From the NCBI RefSeq assembly GCF_900091435.1, contig NZ_FMCS01000002.1, positions 1-64,000 of the forward strand: a stretch of 64,000 bases of DNA, read 5' to 3'. The DNA is from Micromonospora chaiyaphumensis (lineage in GTDB: Bacteria; Actinomycetota; Actinomycetes; Mycobacteriales; Micromonosporaceae). A model generated the notes under the pieces. The model did not search any database. It was not told where the DNA came from and worked only from the letters and a program-made list of their open reading frames with translations. Every line of letters starts with the position of its first letter. Position 1 is the first letter of the stretch. Made by a program: the position numbers and the translations under genes. Of this stretch, positions 7,863 to 17,098 are shown one piece after another.

Positions 7863-8845
7863 TTCCCGGTGCGGGCGCGGATCAGCTTGGGTACGGCGGC
7901 CAGCCCGGTGACCGGGCGGAACGCGTGGGCGGCGGTGGCGAGGGCGGCGTACTCGTCGTCGGCCAGGTCGATCTCGGCGGCGGCCGCGTTGCGCTCGACC
8001 TGCTCCACCCCGGACGCGCCGGGAATGGCCACCACGCCGGGATGGCGGAGCACGTACGCCAGGGCGATCTGGCTGGGGGTCGCGTCGTGCGCGTCGGCCA
8101 CCTCGCGCAGGGTGGCGATCAGTTCGGTGCCCCGGTCCAGGTTCACCGGCAGGAAGTACGGGTTGGCCCGCCGCACCGCACCGGTGGGCGGGTTCCGCGC
8201 GTCGTACCGGCCGGAGAGGAAGCCCTGCGCGAGCGGGCTGTACGCGATGACGATGCGGCCGGCCTGCTCCGCGTACGGGATCAGGTCCTTCTCGGGGCCG
8301 CGGTCGACCATGCTGTAGCGGACCTGGTTGCTCAGCACCCGGCGGCCCAGCGCGGCCTCGGCGAACCGCCAGCGGCGCAGGCCGTAGTTGCTGACCCCGA
8401 CCTCGCCGACCAGCCCGACGTCCTGGAGCGCCCGCATGCCGCGCATGGTGCTGGTGTCGGCGACCACCGGGTTGGGCTGGTGCACCTGGTAGAGGTCGAT
8501 GCCGGCGACGCCCAGCCGGGCCGCGGAGGCGACCGCCCGCTGCTGCACCACGGGGGCGAGCGGCAGCACCGGGAAGATCTTGCTCGCCACGACGACCTTC
8601 GCCCGGTCGTCATCGAGGGCCGCGCCGAGGATGCGCTCGCTGCGGCCGAAGCCGTAGATCTCGGCGGTGTCGAAGAGCGTGACGCCCAGGTCGAGCGCCC
8701 GCCGGACGATCTGCGCCGCCCGGCGTTCGTAGTCGGGGCCGTAACCCCACTCGCGGGAGCCGAACTGCCACGTGCCGAGGCCGATCTTCGAGATGGGCTT
8801 GGGGGTGTCGAGCGGGACGTAGCGCATGGACTCGAAGCTACCCAA
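7859..8845 (-). CDS. Aldo/keto reductase
   Basis: 328 aa (322 if the ATG at 8827 is used), (beta/alpha)8 barrel oxidoreductase. The catalytic tetrad is readable: Asp and Tyr in FDTAEIYGFG, Lys in VVVASKI, His in YQVHQPN. The C-terminal GASGVEQVERNAAAAE binds NADPH. It would reduce aldehydes or ketones in the cytosol. Substrate unknown. It is the first gene of a two-gene operon with the hemerythrin-like protein. It is divergent from a second aldo/keto reductase whose start is about 80 nt away, and the two probably share a promoter region. Confidence 0.93.
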   Translation of the reverse strand: MGSFESMRYVPLDTPKPISKIGLGTWQFGSREWGYGPDYERRAAQIVRRALDLGVTLFDTAEIYGFGRSERILGAALDDDRAKVVVASKIFPVLPLAPVVQQRAVASAARLGVAGIDLYQVHQPNPVVADTSTMRGMRALQDVGLVGEVGVSNYGLRRWRFAEAALGRRVLSNQVRYSMVDRGPEKDLIPYAEQAGRIVIAYSPLAQGFLSGRYDARNPPTGAVRRANPYFLPVNLDRGTELIATLREVADAHDATPSQIALAYVLRHPGVVAIPGASGVEQVERNAAAAEIDLADDEYAALATAAHAFRPVTGLAAVPKLIRARTGK

Positions 8846-8923
8846 GCGGGCGGGACCGCACGCCGGTTCCGCCGGCCCACCTCCGCTCCGGCCTGGTCAG
8901 GGGCCGGGACTAGGGTCGCAGGC

Positions 8924-9913
8924 GTGACCTACCTCGCCAGCGAAGACCGTTACGACTCGATGATCTACCGGCGCAGTGGCCGGAGCGGCCTGCGCCTGCC
9001 CGCCATCTCGCTCGGGCTGTGGCACAACTTCGGGCCGGACCGCCCGTACGAGCGGCAGCGGGACATCGTCCGGCGCGCCTTCGACCTCGGGATCACCCAC
9101 TTCGACCTGGCCAACAACTACGGCCCACCGCCCGGCACCGCCGAGGAGAACTTCGGCCGGATGCTCGCCACCGACCTGAAGCCGTACCGGGACGAGCTGG
9201 TCATCTCCAGCAAGGCCGGCTATCTCATGTGGCCCGGCCCGTACGGCGAGTGGGGCTCGCGCAAGTACCTGATCTCCTCGCTGGACCAGTCGCTGCGCCG
9301 GATGGGCCTCGACTACGTCGACATCTTCTACTCCCACCGGTTCGACCCGGACACCCCGCTGGAGGAGACGATGGGCGCGCTGGACGCCATTGTCCGCTCC
9401 GGCAAGGCGCTCTACGTCGGCATCTCCAACTACAACTCGGAGCAGACCGCCCGGGCCGCCGAGATCCTCCGCGAGCTGGGCACCCCGCTGCTGATCAACC
9501 AGCCGTCGTACTCGATGCTCAACCGCTGGTCCGAGGCCGACGGGCTGCTGGACACGCTGGAGCGGGCCGGCGCCGGCTGCATCGCCTACAGCCCGCTGGC
9601 GCAGGGCCTGCTCACCGACCGCTACCTGGGCGGCATCCCCGCCGACTCCCGGGTGCGCACCAGCGTCTTCCTCAATGAGAGCGACCTCAGCGAGGACAAG
9701 ATGGCCACCATCCGCGGGCTCGCCGCGGTCGCCGAGCGGCGCGGCCAGAGCCTGGCCCAGCTCGCGCTGGCCTGGGCGCTGCGCGACCCCCGCATGACCA
9801 GCCTGATCATCGGGGCGAGCAGCGTCGCGCAGCTGGAGGGGAACGTCGCCGCGCTGGACAACCTCGACCTCGGCGTCGAGGAACTGGCGGAGATCGACCG
9901 GCACCTGGGCTGA
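8924..9913 (+). CDS. Aldo/keto reductase, YghZ/MgrA (glyceraldehyde-3-P reductase) type
   Basis: 329 aa from GTG at 8924, which begins VTYLASEDRYDSMIYRR. It matches the Kv-beta/YghZ subgroup of aldo/keto reductases, with DLANNYGPP (Asp, Tyr), ISSKAGY (Lys), FYSHRFDP (His), and the C-terminal GASSVAQLEGNVAAL cofactor motif. E. coli YghZ reduces L-glyceraldehyde 3-phosphate and methylglyoxal, so a detoxification role is likely. It is transcribed away from the other aldo/keto reductase. Confidence 0.93.
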   Translation: MTYLASEDRYDSMIYRRSGRSGLRLPAISLGLWHNFGPDRPYERQRDIVRRAFDLGITHFDLANNYGPPPGTAEENFGRMLATDLKPYRDELVISSKAGYLMWPGPYGEWGSRKYLISSLDQSLRRMGLDYVDIFYSHRFDPDTPLEETMGALDAIVRSGKALYVGISNYNSEQTARAAEILRELGTPLLINQPSYSMLNRWSEADGLLDTLERAGAGCIAYSPLAQGLLTDRYLGGIPADSRVRTSVFLNESDLSEDKMATIRGLAAVAERRGQSLAQLALAWALRDPRMTSLIIGASSVAQLEGNVAALDNLDLGVEELAEIDRHLG

Positions 9914-9916
9914 GGA

Positions 9917-10831
9917 CTACCAGATTCGGCGGCGGCCGGCGCGGTGGTTGCGGACCCCGCACGGCCGGCCGGCCGGCACGGTGCCGGCCCGCCGCAACCG
10001 CAGCGCCACCACGGCGACGAGCAGCACGGTGACCCCGGCCGCCGCGCCGAACACGAGCGGCCGGGGGAACGTGCGGGTGTCGGTCACCGCCGCCACCGGC
10101 ACCCCCGCCGCCGGTACGCCGGCCCCGTCGCCCGTCGCGGCGCGCGGGGCGGCGCTCGCCGGGGGCGGGTCCGATTTCCGGGTACGCGGCGCGGCCGCCG
10201 CTCCGCCCGACGGCGACCGGAACACCACGTCGGAGCAGGAGTAGTAGGTGTCCTGGGTGTTGGAGTTCTGCCAGATCGTGTAGATGATGTGCCGGCCCGT
10301 GCGCCCCGCCGGCAGCCGCCCCGGCATCTGGTAGGCGCCCTCGCGGATCGGTGGGTCGGTGACCGTCAGGAACGGCTTCACCTCCAGGTCCGCCCAGGTC
10401 AGCCGGCGGGTCGGGGTGTACGAGTCGGTCGTGGCGTAGAACCGGAACGTGCCCTTGTGCGGGATCGTGGTGCGGTAGCGGAAGGTGTACCGGGCCCCGG
10501 CCGTGAGCGTGGTGGCCGGCCAGTCGGTCCGGGGCAGGTCCAGCCCCTGGTACGCCGACAGCCCGCCGCTGCACAGCTCCCCGTCGCGGATGCGCTCCCG
10601 GTCCCGCCCGTCGATCCGGGCCACCCGGATGTTGTCCCACTCCCGCACGGCGGCCCCCTCGGCGATCGCGGCACGGCAGGCCGGTGTGTCCGCCCGGCCA
10701 CCCTCGGGACCACAGGCCGCGGCCCGGCTCAACGGGCTGGTGGGGGCGCCGTGGGCGCTCGCCGGCACGCCGGTGAGCAGCAGGGTCGCGGCGACGGCGG
10801 CGAGCGCGGCGACTGTGCGGCGTACGGCCAT
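9917..10831 (-). CDS. AA10 lytic polysaccharide monooxygenase with C-terminal membrane anchor
   Basis: 304 aa. The signal peptide (1-26) ends PASA before H27, so the mature protein begins with His, the diagnostic histidine-brace residue. The second brace His is H181 in RHIIYTIWQ. The AA10 (chitin/cellulose-binding) domain extends to about 205. A Pro/Ala-rich linker and then a hydrophobic segment (VTVLLVAVVALRL) with a basic tail follow, so the enzyme looks tethered to the membrane. The ATG at 10831 has a strong GGGAGG site. It would oxidatively cleave chitin or cellulose with bound copper. No carbohydrate-binding module is seen. Confidence 0.9.
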   Translation of the reverse strand: MAVRRTVAALAAVAATLLLTGVPASAHGAPTSPLSRAAACGPEGGRADTPACRAAIAEGAAVREWDNIRVARIDGRDRERIRDGELCSGGLSAYQGLDLPRTDWPATTLTAGARYTFRYRTTIPHKGTFRFYATTDSYTPTRRLTWADLEVKPFLTVTDPPIREGAYQMPGRLPAGRTGRHIIYTIWQNSNTQDTYYSCSDVVFRSPSGGAAAAPRTRKSDPPPASAAPRAATGDGAGVPAAGVPVAAVTDTRTFPRPLVFGAAAGVTVLLVAVVALRLRRAGTVPAGRPCGVRNHRAGRRRIW

Positions 10832-10970
10832 GTCATCCACCTCCCGCGCACTGGTACGGAAGCGGGCCGGCAAAGGTTCGATCGGTGCGCCGGTGCGCCG
10901 GGTCCACGGCCCGGCCCGGGTGTGCTGACCGAACGGACGGGAGGGGCGGCGGCGGAGCGGGGTGGGGCCC

Positions 10971-10976
10971 TACAGT
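10971..10976 (+). promoter_or_regulatory. Candidate -10 box for the DUF4173 gene
   Basis: TACAGT lies 30 nt upstream of the GTG start and would leave a leader of about 22 nt containing AAGGAG. No matching -35 element is obvious. Confidence 0.35.
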
Positions 10977-11005
10977 GACGGCACCCCGCGATCAAGGAGC
11001 GAGCC

Positions 11006-13321
11006 GTGTCCGAGCCGCCACAGACGCCCGATGCGCCCCGACCCGCCCCGGCGGCCGGGTCCGCGGGCGGCGACGTCCCCGCCGACGTGACGCCACACCT
11101 GCTCGTCGTGCCCGAGGTGGCGGGCGCGCCGCCCGCGATGCCGTGGCCCGGCCCGGAGGGGCAGCCGGCTTGGGCGATCCCCGTGGTCGTGCCGCCCGGC
11201 ACCCGCGGCTACGCGCTGTTCGTGCCGCTGGTGCCGGTGGCCGAGGGGCAGCCCGCGGCGGCTTCCGGACAGCCGGCTGCCCCACGGGTGCTGGTGCCCG
11301 CGCCGAACGTGCCCGCCCAGGCCGCCGCGCACGGGGTTCCCGCCCAGGCCACCGCGCCGGCCGTCGAGAGCCCCGCGTCGAGCGGCGCGGCGGCGGCCCC
11401 GTCCGACCGCGCGGGCGAGGCCGCAGGCACCACGCCGAAGGGCGCCACCGGTTCCACGCCGACCAGCCCGGCCGGCACCACGGCGACCGGCGCGACTCCG
11501 GAGAGCCCGGCGCCAGCGGGTGACGACGCGCCCGGTGACGGCGGCGCCGACACGACGATCGACGACGCCGCCACGCCGGCCCCCACCCCCGCTGGACCGT
11601 CCAACTCAGAGACTCAGCCCGGATCGGCCACGCGGGCCGAGCCGGGACCCGGGGTGGCCTCCGCGCCGGCAGCGGCCGCGGTCCCGCCCGCCGGACCGGC
11701 GACGACCGGCACCCCGGCAGCGCCGCCGGCCGCCGCGCCGCCCTATCCCGGGCACGGGATGCAGCCCTGGGGCGGCTACCCGCCCGCCCCCGGCTGGACG
11801 CCCCGGCCGCGGACGCCCCGGACCTCGTTCCTCGGCGCCCGCTGGCCGGGCCCGAAGCAGGCCACCGGCCGGGCCGTCCCCCTCGCGGTCCTGGCCGGGG
11901 CGCTCGGCACCGCGTTCTTCGTGCCACTGGGCCGGGTCGGCATCGGCTGGTTCCTGGGCTGGCTCACGCTGACCCTCGGCGTGCTGGTGGCGGTGCGCCG
12001 GCGTACCGCCGGGCTGCCCCGCACCGAGCGCCTGATCCGCGGCGGGTGGGCGGCGGCGGCGCTGGTCCTCCTGGCCGTGCTGGCGTTCCGTAACGCGTGG
12101 TGGCTGGTGACGTTCTGCGTGCTCGGCGCGCTGGGCTGCGCCACCCTGGCGATCGCCGGCGGCCGGCTGGTCCGCTCGATCCTGTTCGGCCTGGCCGCCA
12201 CGCCGTTCGCGGCGTTCCGCGGCCTGCCCTGGGTGCGGCGGCACGTCACCGCCTCGCCCGGGGCCGGGACGGTCCGCAAGGTCACCGGCTCGGTGGTCGC
12301 CACCGTGCTGGTGCTGCTGGTCTTCGGCAGCCTGCTCTCCTCGGCCGACGCCGCCTTCTCCGAGGTGCTGAACGCGATCGTCCCCGAAATCAACATCGGT
12401 ACGGTGTTCCGCTGGATCTTCCTGGCCGTCATCGGCGGGCTCATCGCCGTCGCGGCGGTCTACACCCTGGCCGCCCCGCCCGACCTGTCCACCGTGGACC
12501 GGCCGAGCACCCGCCGGCTCGGCGTGCTGGAGTGGGCGCCGGCCATCGGCGCGCTGACGCTGCTGTTCGCCGGCTTCGTGATCGTGCAGTTCACCGTGCT
12601 CTTCGGCGGCGAACGGCACGTGCAGAAGGTGGCCGGCCTCAGCTACTCCGAGTACGCCCGCAGCGGCTTCTGGCAGCTCCTCTTCGTCACCCTGCTGACC
12701 CTGGCCGTCCTGGGCGGGGTGAGCCGCTGGGCCAGCCGGGAGCGGCCGGCCGAGCGCATGCTGCTGCGCGTCCTGCTGGGCCTGCTCAGCGCGCTCAGCG
12801 TGGTCATCGTGGTGTCGGCGCTGTCGCGGATGTGGACGTACCAGAAGGTCTACAGCTTCACCGGCGAGCGGATCTTCGTGATGGCGTTCGAGCTGCTGCT
12901 CGGCGCGGTCTTCCTCATGATCCTGGCGGCGGGCGTGCGGTGGCAGGGCCGGTGGATCCCGGGCACCACCGTCGCGCTGGCCGTGGCCATGCTGCTGGGC
13001 CTGGCCGTGCTGAACCCGGAGGACTACGCGGCCAAGCGCAACATCCTCCGGTACGAGAAGACCGGCAAGATCGACGCCTGGTACCTGCGGGCCCTCTCCG
13101 CCGACGCCACGCCCGCGCTGACCCGGCTCCCCGACCCGGTCCGCCGCTGCACGCTGAGCTGGATCGCCGACGACCTGGAGGAGTCCGACCCCTGGTACGC
13201 CTGGAACCTGGGCCGGCACCGGGCCCGCCAGGCCCTCGACCGGGTCGGGCCGGACGCCATCGGCGGCCCGAAGGACTGCCACCGGGCCGACCAGTTCGAC
13301 CTGCCCAAGTCCCGCCGCTGA
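11006..13321 (+). CDS. DUF4173 (DUF4153-like) multi-pass membrane protein
   Basis: 771 aa from GTG at 11006, with AAGGAG 7 nt upstream. The first 270 residues are a low-complexity Pro/Ala/Thr/Gly-rich region without predicted structure. The remainder has about ten to twelve hydrophobic helices, and the DUF4173 signature surrounds the RMWTYQKVYSFTGERIFVMAFE segment. The C-terminal soluble tail ends SRR. The function of the family is unknown. Followed by a strong terminator hairpin. The extreme N-terminal compositional bias suggests a flexible cytoplasmic scaffold or interaction region. Confidence 0.88.
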   Translation: MSEPPQTPDAPRPAPAAGSAGGDVPADVTPHLLVVPEVAGAPPAMPWPGPEGQPAWAIPVVVPPGTRGYALFVPLVPVAEGQPAAASGQPAAPRVLVPAPNVPAQAAAHGVPAQATAPAVESPASSGAAAAPSDRAGEAAGTTPKGATGSTPTSPAGTTATGATPESPAPAGDDAPGDGGADTTIDDAATPAPTPAGPSNSETQPGSATRAEPGPGVASAPAAAAVPPAGPATTGTPAAPPAAAPPYPGHGMQPWGGYPPAPGWTPRPRTPRTSFLGARWPGPKQATGRAVPLAVLAGALGTAFFVPLGRVGIGWFLGWLTLTLGVLVAVRRRTAGLPRTERLIRGGWAAAALVLLAVLAFRNAWWLVTFCVLGALGCATLAIAGGRLVRSILFGLAATPFAAFRGLPWVRRHVTASPGAGTVRKVTGSVVATVLVLLVFGSLLSSADAAFSEVLNAIVPEINIGTVFRWIFLAVIGGLIAVAAVYTLAAPPDLSTVDRPSTRRLGVLEWAPAIGALTLLFAGFVIVQFTVLFGGERHVQKVAGLSYSEYARSGFWQLLFVTLLTLAVLGGVSRWASRERPAERMLLRVLLGLLSALSVVIVVSALSRMWTYQKVYSFTGERIFVMAFELLLGAVFLMILAAGVRWQGRWIPGTTVALAVAMLLGLAVLNPEDYAAKRNILRYEKTGKIDAWYLRALSADATPALTRLPDPVRRCTLSWIADDLEESDPWYAWNLGRHRARQALDRVGPDAIGGPKDCHRADQFDLPKSRR

Positions 13322-13326
13322 CGCCG

Positions 13327-13360
13327 CCGGCCGGGCCGCGGCACGCCGTGGCCCGGCCGG
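13327..13360 (+). terminator. Hairpin terminator after the DUF4173 gene
   Basis: The stem is CCGGCCGGGCC (13327-13337) with its complement at 13350-13360 and a 12-nt loop, starting 6 nt after the stop codon. There is no U tract, as is common in actinobacteria. Confidence 0.6.
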
Positions 13361-13480
13361 GGGCGCACCCGGCGCGCCCGCGAACGTTCACCGCCTCCTC
13401 ACGTCAGGGCCACGGCGGGCACCGACCCCGCACCTAGCTTCGGCTGCGCGAACGTCAACCGAAGGTAGCGGAGGTTTTCC

Positions 13481-14548
13481 ATGTCCGTCCGTCAGCTTCT
13501 GACGGTGCTGGCCGCCGGGGCGGTGCTGGCCGTGCCCACGGCCGCCCACGCGGCCCCCGCCGCCGGTCCCGGCGTGCTGCCGCAGAAGACCCACTTCGAC
13601 CTGCAGGCGCACCGGGGCGGGATCGGGCTGACCACCGAGGAGACCCTGGCCGGCTTCGCCAAGGCCATGCGCCTCGGCGTCACCACGCTGGAACTGGACA
13701 CCCAGGTCACCCGGGACGAGAAGGTGGTCGTCACGCACGACCGGCAGGTCAGCGCGCAGAAGTGCCGCGACACCGGCCCGGTGACCCCGGGCGACCCGAT
13801 GTACCCGTACGTCGGCAAGTACATCAAGGACCTGACCCTGGCCCAGATCAAGACCATGGACTGCGGCTACCAGCAGCTGCCCGGCTTCCCGGAGCAGGAG
13901 CAGATCGCCGGCGTCCGGATGGCCGAGCTGCGGGACGTGCTGGGCCTCGTGAAGAGCTGGCGCGCCCACCAGCTCACGCTGAACATCGAGACGAAGGTGG
14001 AGGCCGGCGCTCCCGAGCAGACCGCGCCGCGCGAGCTGTTCGTCCGCCGGGTCTTCGAGGAGATCCGCGCCTCGGGCATCGAGGAGCAGGTCACCATCCA
14101 GTCGTTCGACTGGGGAGCGCTGCGGGTGATGCACCGGCTCGCGCCGCGGTGGCCGCTGGTGGCGCTCACCAACTACGACTTCCTCCAGGTCGGCAAGCCC
14201 GGCGCCTCGCCCTGGCTGGGCGGCCTGGACGCGGACGACTTCGGCGGCGACTTCGTCCGCGCGGCGGCCGCCATCCCCGGCGTGACCGCGCTCTCCCCCA
14301 ACTACGGGTTCCCGCAGAACGGCACAATTGCCGACCCGGCGTTCCGCTTCTACCCGGACGCCAGGATGATCGCCGACGCGCACGCCCGCGGCCTGAAGGT
14401 CGTGCCGTGGACGTGCGACGACCCGGCGACCGTGGCGGCACTGATGGACCTGGGCGTCGACGGGATCATCACGAACTACCCGAACCGGGTCCGGCAGCTC
14501 ATGGCCGAACGGGGCATGCGCCTGCCGAAGGCGTACCAGCCGCGCTGA
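13481..14548 (+). CDS. Secreted glycerophosphodiester phosphodiesterase
   Basis: 355 aa. Sec signal peptide 1-24 (MSVRQLLTVLAAGAVLAVP, cleavage after AHA). The GDPD domain follows, with the catalytic QAHRGG, LELDTQVTRDEKVVVTHD and the late IETKVEA and VDGIITNYP motifs. It hydrolyses glycerophosphodiesters to glycerol 3-phosphate plus an alcohol outside the membrane, which could scavenge phosphate or remodel teichoic-type polymers. The ATG is preceded by GGTAGCGGAGG. It stands alone between two terminators. Confidence 0.93.
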   Translation: MSVRQLLTVLAAGAVLAVPTAAHAAPAAGPGVLPQKTHFDLQAHRGGIGLTTEETLAGFAKAMRLGVTTLELDTQVTRDEKVVVTHDRQVSAQKCRDTGPVTPGDPMYPYVGKYIKDLTLAQIKTMDCGYQQLPGFPEQEQIAGVRMAELRDVLGLVKSWRAHQLTLNIETKVEAGAPEQTAPRELFVRRVFEEIRASGIEEQVTIQSFDWGALRVMHRLAPRWPLVALTNYDFLQVGKPGASPWLGGLDADDFGGDFVRAAAAIPGVTALSPNYGFPQNGTIADPAFRFYPDARMIADAHARGLKVVPWTCDDPATVAALMDLGVDGIITNYPNRVRQLMAERGMRLPKAYQPR

Positions 14549-14555
14549 GACCGCC

Positions 14556-14587
14556 GGCGGCGTCCGTCCGGCGGGGCGGACGCCGCC
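14556..14587. terminator. Bidirectional terminator hairpin
   Basis: GGCGGCGTCCG (14556-14566) pairs with CGGACGCCGCC (14577-14587). It lies between the convergent glycerophosphodiesterase and VOC genes and can serve both. Confidence 0.65.
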
Positions 14588-14603
14588 ACCTGCTGTGCCC
14601 CGG

Positions 14604-14945
14604 TCAGGCCGGGCCGCCGCCGAAGCCGATCTCGTTGCCGTCCGGGTCGCGGAAGATCGCCTTGCGGACCCCGTTGTCGTAGGTCTCGCGCTCGGCCGGC
14701 GTCAGGCCCCGGTCGGCGATCTGCGCGAGCCGGGCGTCGAGGTCGTCGACGAAGACGGTGTGCATGTCGTGCCCGGCGTGCTCCGGTCGCAGCTCGATGT
14801 AGACGTACCGGTGCTCCGCGAGCTCCCACACCGCCTCGGTGTCGTTCGGCAGGAACGCGGGCGGGGCGCCGAGGAGTCGCTCGTACCAGGCCGCCGCCGC
14901 GCGGTAGTCGCGGACGGGAAGACCCGCGAACAGATCTACGGTCAT
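14604..14945 (-). CDS. VOC family (glyoxalase/bleomycin-resistance-like) protein
   Basis: 113 aa, a single vicinal-oxygen-chelate domain with beta-alpha-beta-beta-beta motifs: LFAGLPVRDYRAAAAWYERLLG and the C-terminal FRDPDGNEIGFGG, whose Glu is a typical metal ligand. It would act as a homodimer in the cytosol. The actual substrate or ligand cannot be inferred. It is 17 nt from the end of the LtrA gene and on the same strand. Confidence 0.88.
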   Translation of the reverse strand: MTVDLFAGLPVRDYRAAAAWYERLLGAPPAFLPNDTEAVWELAEHRYVYIELRPEHAGHDMHTVFVDDLDARLAQIADRGLTPAERETYDNGVRKAIFRDPDGNEIGFGGGPA

Positions 14946-14961
14946 GAGGCCATGTTAGGGA

Positions 14962-16290
14962 TCAGCCGCGCTTCTCCTCCGGGCCTCCGTCGTGCCAGCG
15001 GGCGCGCCACCCGGCCTCGTGCTTCTCGTAGGTGGTCCGTTCCTCGAACACGACATCGAGCAGGGCCCGGCGGGCGCCGGCCATGACGACCAGCTCGACG
15101 GCGACCAATCCCGTGCAGATGACGGTCAGCAGGGTGAGCGCCGCGAGCCCCGGAAGGTGCTGGGCGACGGGGATGGCCGCCGCGAGCACGAGCACCGTCC
15201 CGACCCGGGTCCAGGTGATCGTGCCGAGGGTCCGCAGCTGGAAGAGCATGTCGCCGCAGAGGTAGCAGATCACCCCACCGAACAGCATCGACACGCCCGG
15301 GCCGTGCGTCGGCGCGGCGAGGCTGATCGCGGGATCCGCCACCTGTCGCACGATCTCCTCCGCCCCCAGGGCGAACAGGATGATCCCCGCGATCATGATC
15401 AGTTGGCAGTAGGCGTAGGCGTCCCGGGCCATGGCCACCCGGGCGCGACCCTGTGCGGCGTGCTGGGCGATCCGGGCGGCGGGCGCGATCACGTCGAAGT
15501 GCGCCCACCACAGGGCGGCGGTGAAGAAGATGCCGAGGACCGCGGCGGCGACCGCCGGCCAGGTCACCGGCTGGCCGAGGAGGTTGCCGCCGACACCGAC
15601 GGAGATGATCGACTCGCCCAAGGCGATGATCAGGATGAAGTCGTACCGTTCGGTCCAGTGCTCGGCGGACGTCACGGCCCAGCCCCACGCGCCGGCGACC
15701 AGGCCGCTGCTGTACTGGAGCAGGACGACGCCGAGCCAGAGCCCGTCGCGGATCATCAAGGCGTGCCCCGCCTCCTCGATCATCGGCGGGACCAGCGCGG
15801 CGGCCAGCAGCAGGAGGGTGCTCAACACCAGTTCGGGGGAGAACCTCACCAACAGCCGGCGCTCTTCGGGTTGGTCCTGGGCGACGTGCCAGTACAGCAG
15901 CAGGTGGATCGCGCGGATCACAAGGTAGCTGACCGCGACGACCACGGGCCCGGCGGCCGTCTGCCTCGGGTCACCGAACGCCTGCGGCAGGGACAGCGAG
16001 AAGCAGAAGAGCGCGGCCATCGCGACGACCATCAGTACGGGGACGAAGCCCACACCGAGCCGGACGCGGGTCGCGACCACCGTGTGCACCACCCAGACCC
16101 ACCACAGCACGGCGAGCACCAGCAGCCCGTGCAGCAGGTTGGCGCCGGTGATGCTCACGGCGGTGGCCCGGGTGATGATGAAGAACGAGAAGACGAACAC
16201 CAGGTCGAAGAAGAACTCGAACCGCCCCACGCGGGCCCCGGGGGCGACCGGTGCGGCGGGTCCCAGCCGCTCGTGCCACCACCTGCCCAC
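14962..16290 (-). CDS. Low temperature requirement protein A (LtrA) family membrane protein
   Basis: 442 aa with about twelve transmembrane helices. It opens with the family signature VGRFEFFFDLVFVFSFFIITRA and carries a conserved EHWTERYDFILIIALGESIISVGVG in the middle. In Listeria, LtrA is needed for growth at low temperature. The biochemical role is unknown. It starts with GTG at 16290. Probably monocistronic or read together with the small VOC gene downstream. Confidence 0.9.
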   Translation of the reverse strand: MGRWWHERLGPAAPVAPGARVGRFEFFFDLVFVFSFFIITRATAVSITGANLLHGLLVLAVLWWVWVVHTVVATRVRLGVGFVPVLMVVAMAALFCFSLSLPQAFGDPRQTAAGPVVVAVSYLVIRAIHLLLYWHVAQDQPEERRLLVRFSPELVLSTLLLLAAALVPPMIEEAGHALMIRDGLWLGVVLLQYSSGLVAGAWGWAVTSAEHWTERYDFILIIALGESIISVGVGGNLLGQPVTWPAVAAAVLGIFFTAALWWAHFDVIAPAARIAQHAAQGRARVAMARDAYAYCQLIMIAGIILFALGAEEIVRQVADPAISLAAPTHGPGVSMLFGGVICYLCGDMLFQLRTLGTITWTRVGTVLVLAAAIPVAQHLPGLAALTLLTVICTGLVAVELVVMAGARRALLDVVFEERTTYEKHEAGWRARWHDGGPEEKRG

Positions 16291-16389
16291 CGACCGAGTC
16301 TCGCAGCGCCCCCGCCCCTCCGGGCACGATTCGTCGAGGCGGTGGGCCCCGCCGCTCGGGGACCTGCCAGCGGCGGCCGGGGCTGGTGG

Positions 16390-17034
16390 TCAGCGCCTCC
16401 AGAACAGCAGGTGGGTGACCCCGCTCGGGCTGGGCACCGACTCGAGGTGGAAGCGGTCGAGCAGCTCGGTGTGGCTCTCCCACAGCCGCTCGCCCCGACC
16501 GAGGTCGACGGGCGCGACGGCGATGTGCATCTCGTCGACCAGGTCGGCCTCGAGGAATTCGCGGATGGTGGCGACCCCACCGCCGAGGCGTACGTCCCGG
16601 CCGGCGGCGGCCTGCTTGGCCTGTGCCAGCGCCTCGGCCGGGCTCGCGTCGAGGAAGTGGAACGTGGTGTCCGCCAGGGTGAACGACGGGCGCTCGTGGT
16701 GGGTGAGCACGAAGACCGGCAGGTGGAACGGCGGGTTGTCGCCCCACCAGCCCTGCCACTCGTGGTTCTCCCAGGGGCCGCGCTGGGGGCCGAACTTGTT
16801 GCGGCCCATGATCTCCGCGCCGATGTTGCGGTCGTAGTCGCGGACGATGTAGTCGTCCAGGCCACGGCTGCCGCCGGGCTCGGTGCGGTAGATGAAGCTG
16901 GCGGTGGCGGCGCGCCAGGAGAACAGGGCGGTGGGGTCCGCGTGGCCGAAGGGCCGCTCCAGGCTCTGCCCCTCGCCCGTGCCGAACCCGTCACGCGACA
17001 CGTTGAAGCACTGCACCCTCAAGAGCTGTGGCAC
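16390..17034 (-). CDS. RibD C-terminal/dihydrofolate reductase-like protein
   Basis: 214 aa. The fold matches the RibD_C/DHFR superfamily seen in many actinobacterial stand-alone proteins: FNVSRDGFGTG at the start, MGRNKFGP, FVLTHHERPSF, and the late IREFLEADLVDEMHIAVAPVDLGRGERLW. It is likely an NADPH-dependent reductase of unknown substrate. The start was placed at GTG 17034 because GAGGGGG lies about 6 nt upstream, while the longer frame would need TTG at 17070 inside the operator region. It is divergent from an HxlR regulator that probably controls it. Confidence 0.88.
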   Translation of the reverse strand: MPQLLRVQCFNVSRDGFGTGEGQSLERPFGHADPTALFSWRAATASFIYRTEPGGSRGLDDYIVRDYDRNIGAEIMGRNKFGPQRGPWENHEWQGWWGDNPPFHLPVFVLTHHERPSFTLADTTFHFLDASPAEALAQAKQAAAGRDVRLGGGVATIREFLEADLVDEMHIAVAPVDLGRGERLWESHTELLDRFHLESVPSPSGVTHLLFWRR

Positions 17035-17062
17035 GGGATCCCCCTCGGAGCCGACGATCTCT

Positions 17063-17098
17063 GGTTGCAACTTACAACCGGTAGCACCGTACTACGCT
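17063..17098 (+). promoter_or_regulatory. Divergent operator/promoter between the reductase and HxlR genes
   Basis: An inverted repeat GGTTG-N7-CAACC (17063-17079) is a candidate HxlR operator. A TACGCT -10 box (17093-17098) lies 6 nt before the ATG at 17105, which fits leaderless transcription of the regulator. Confidence 0.5.
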
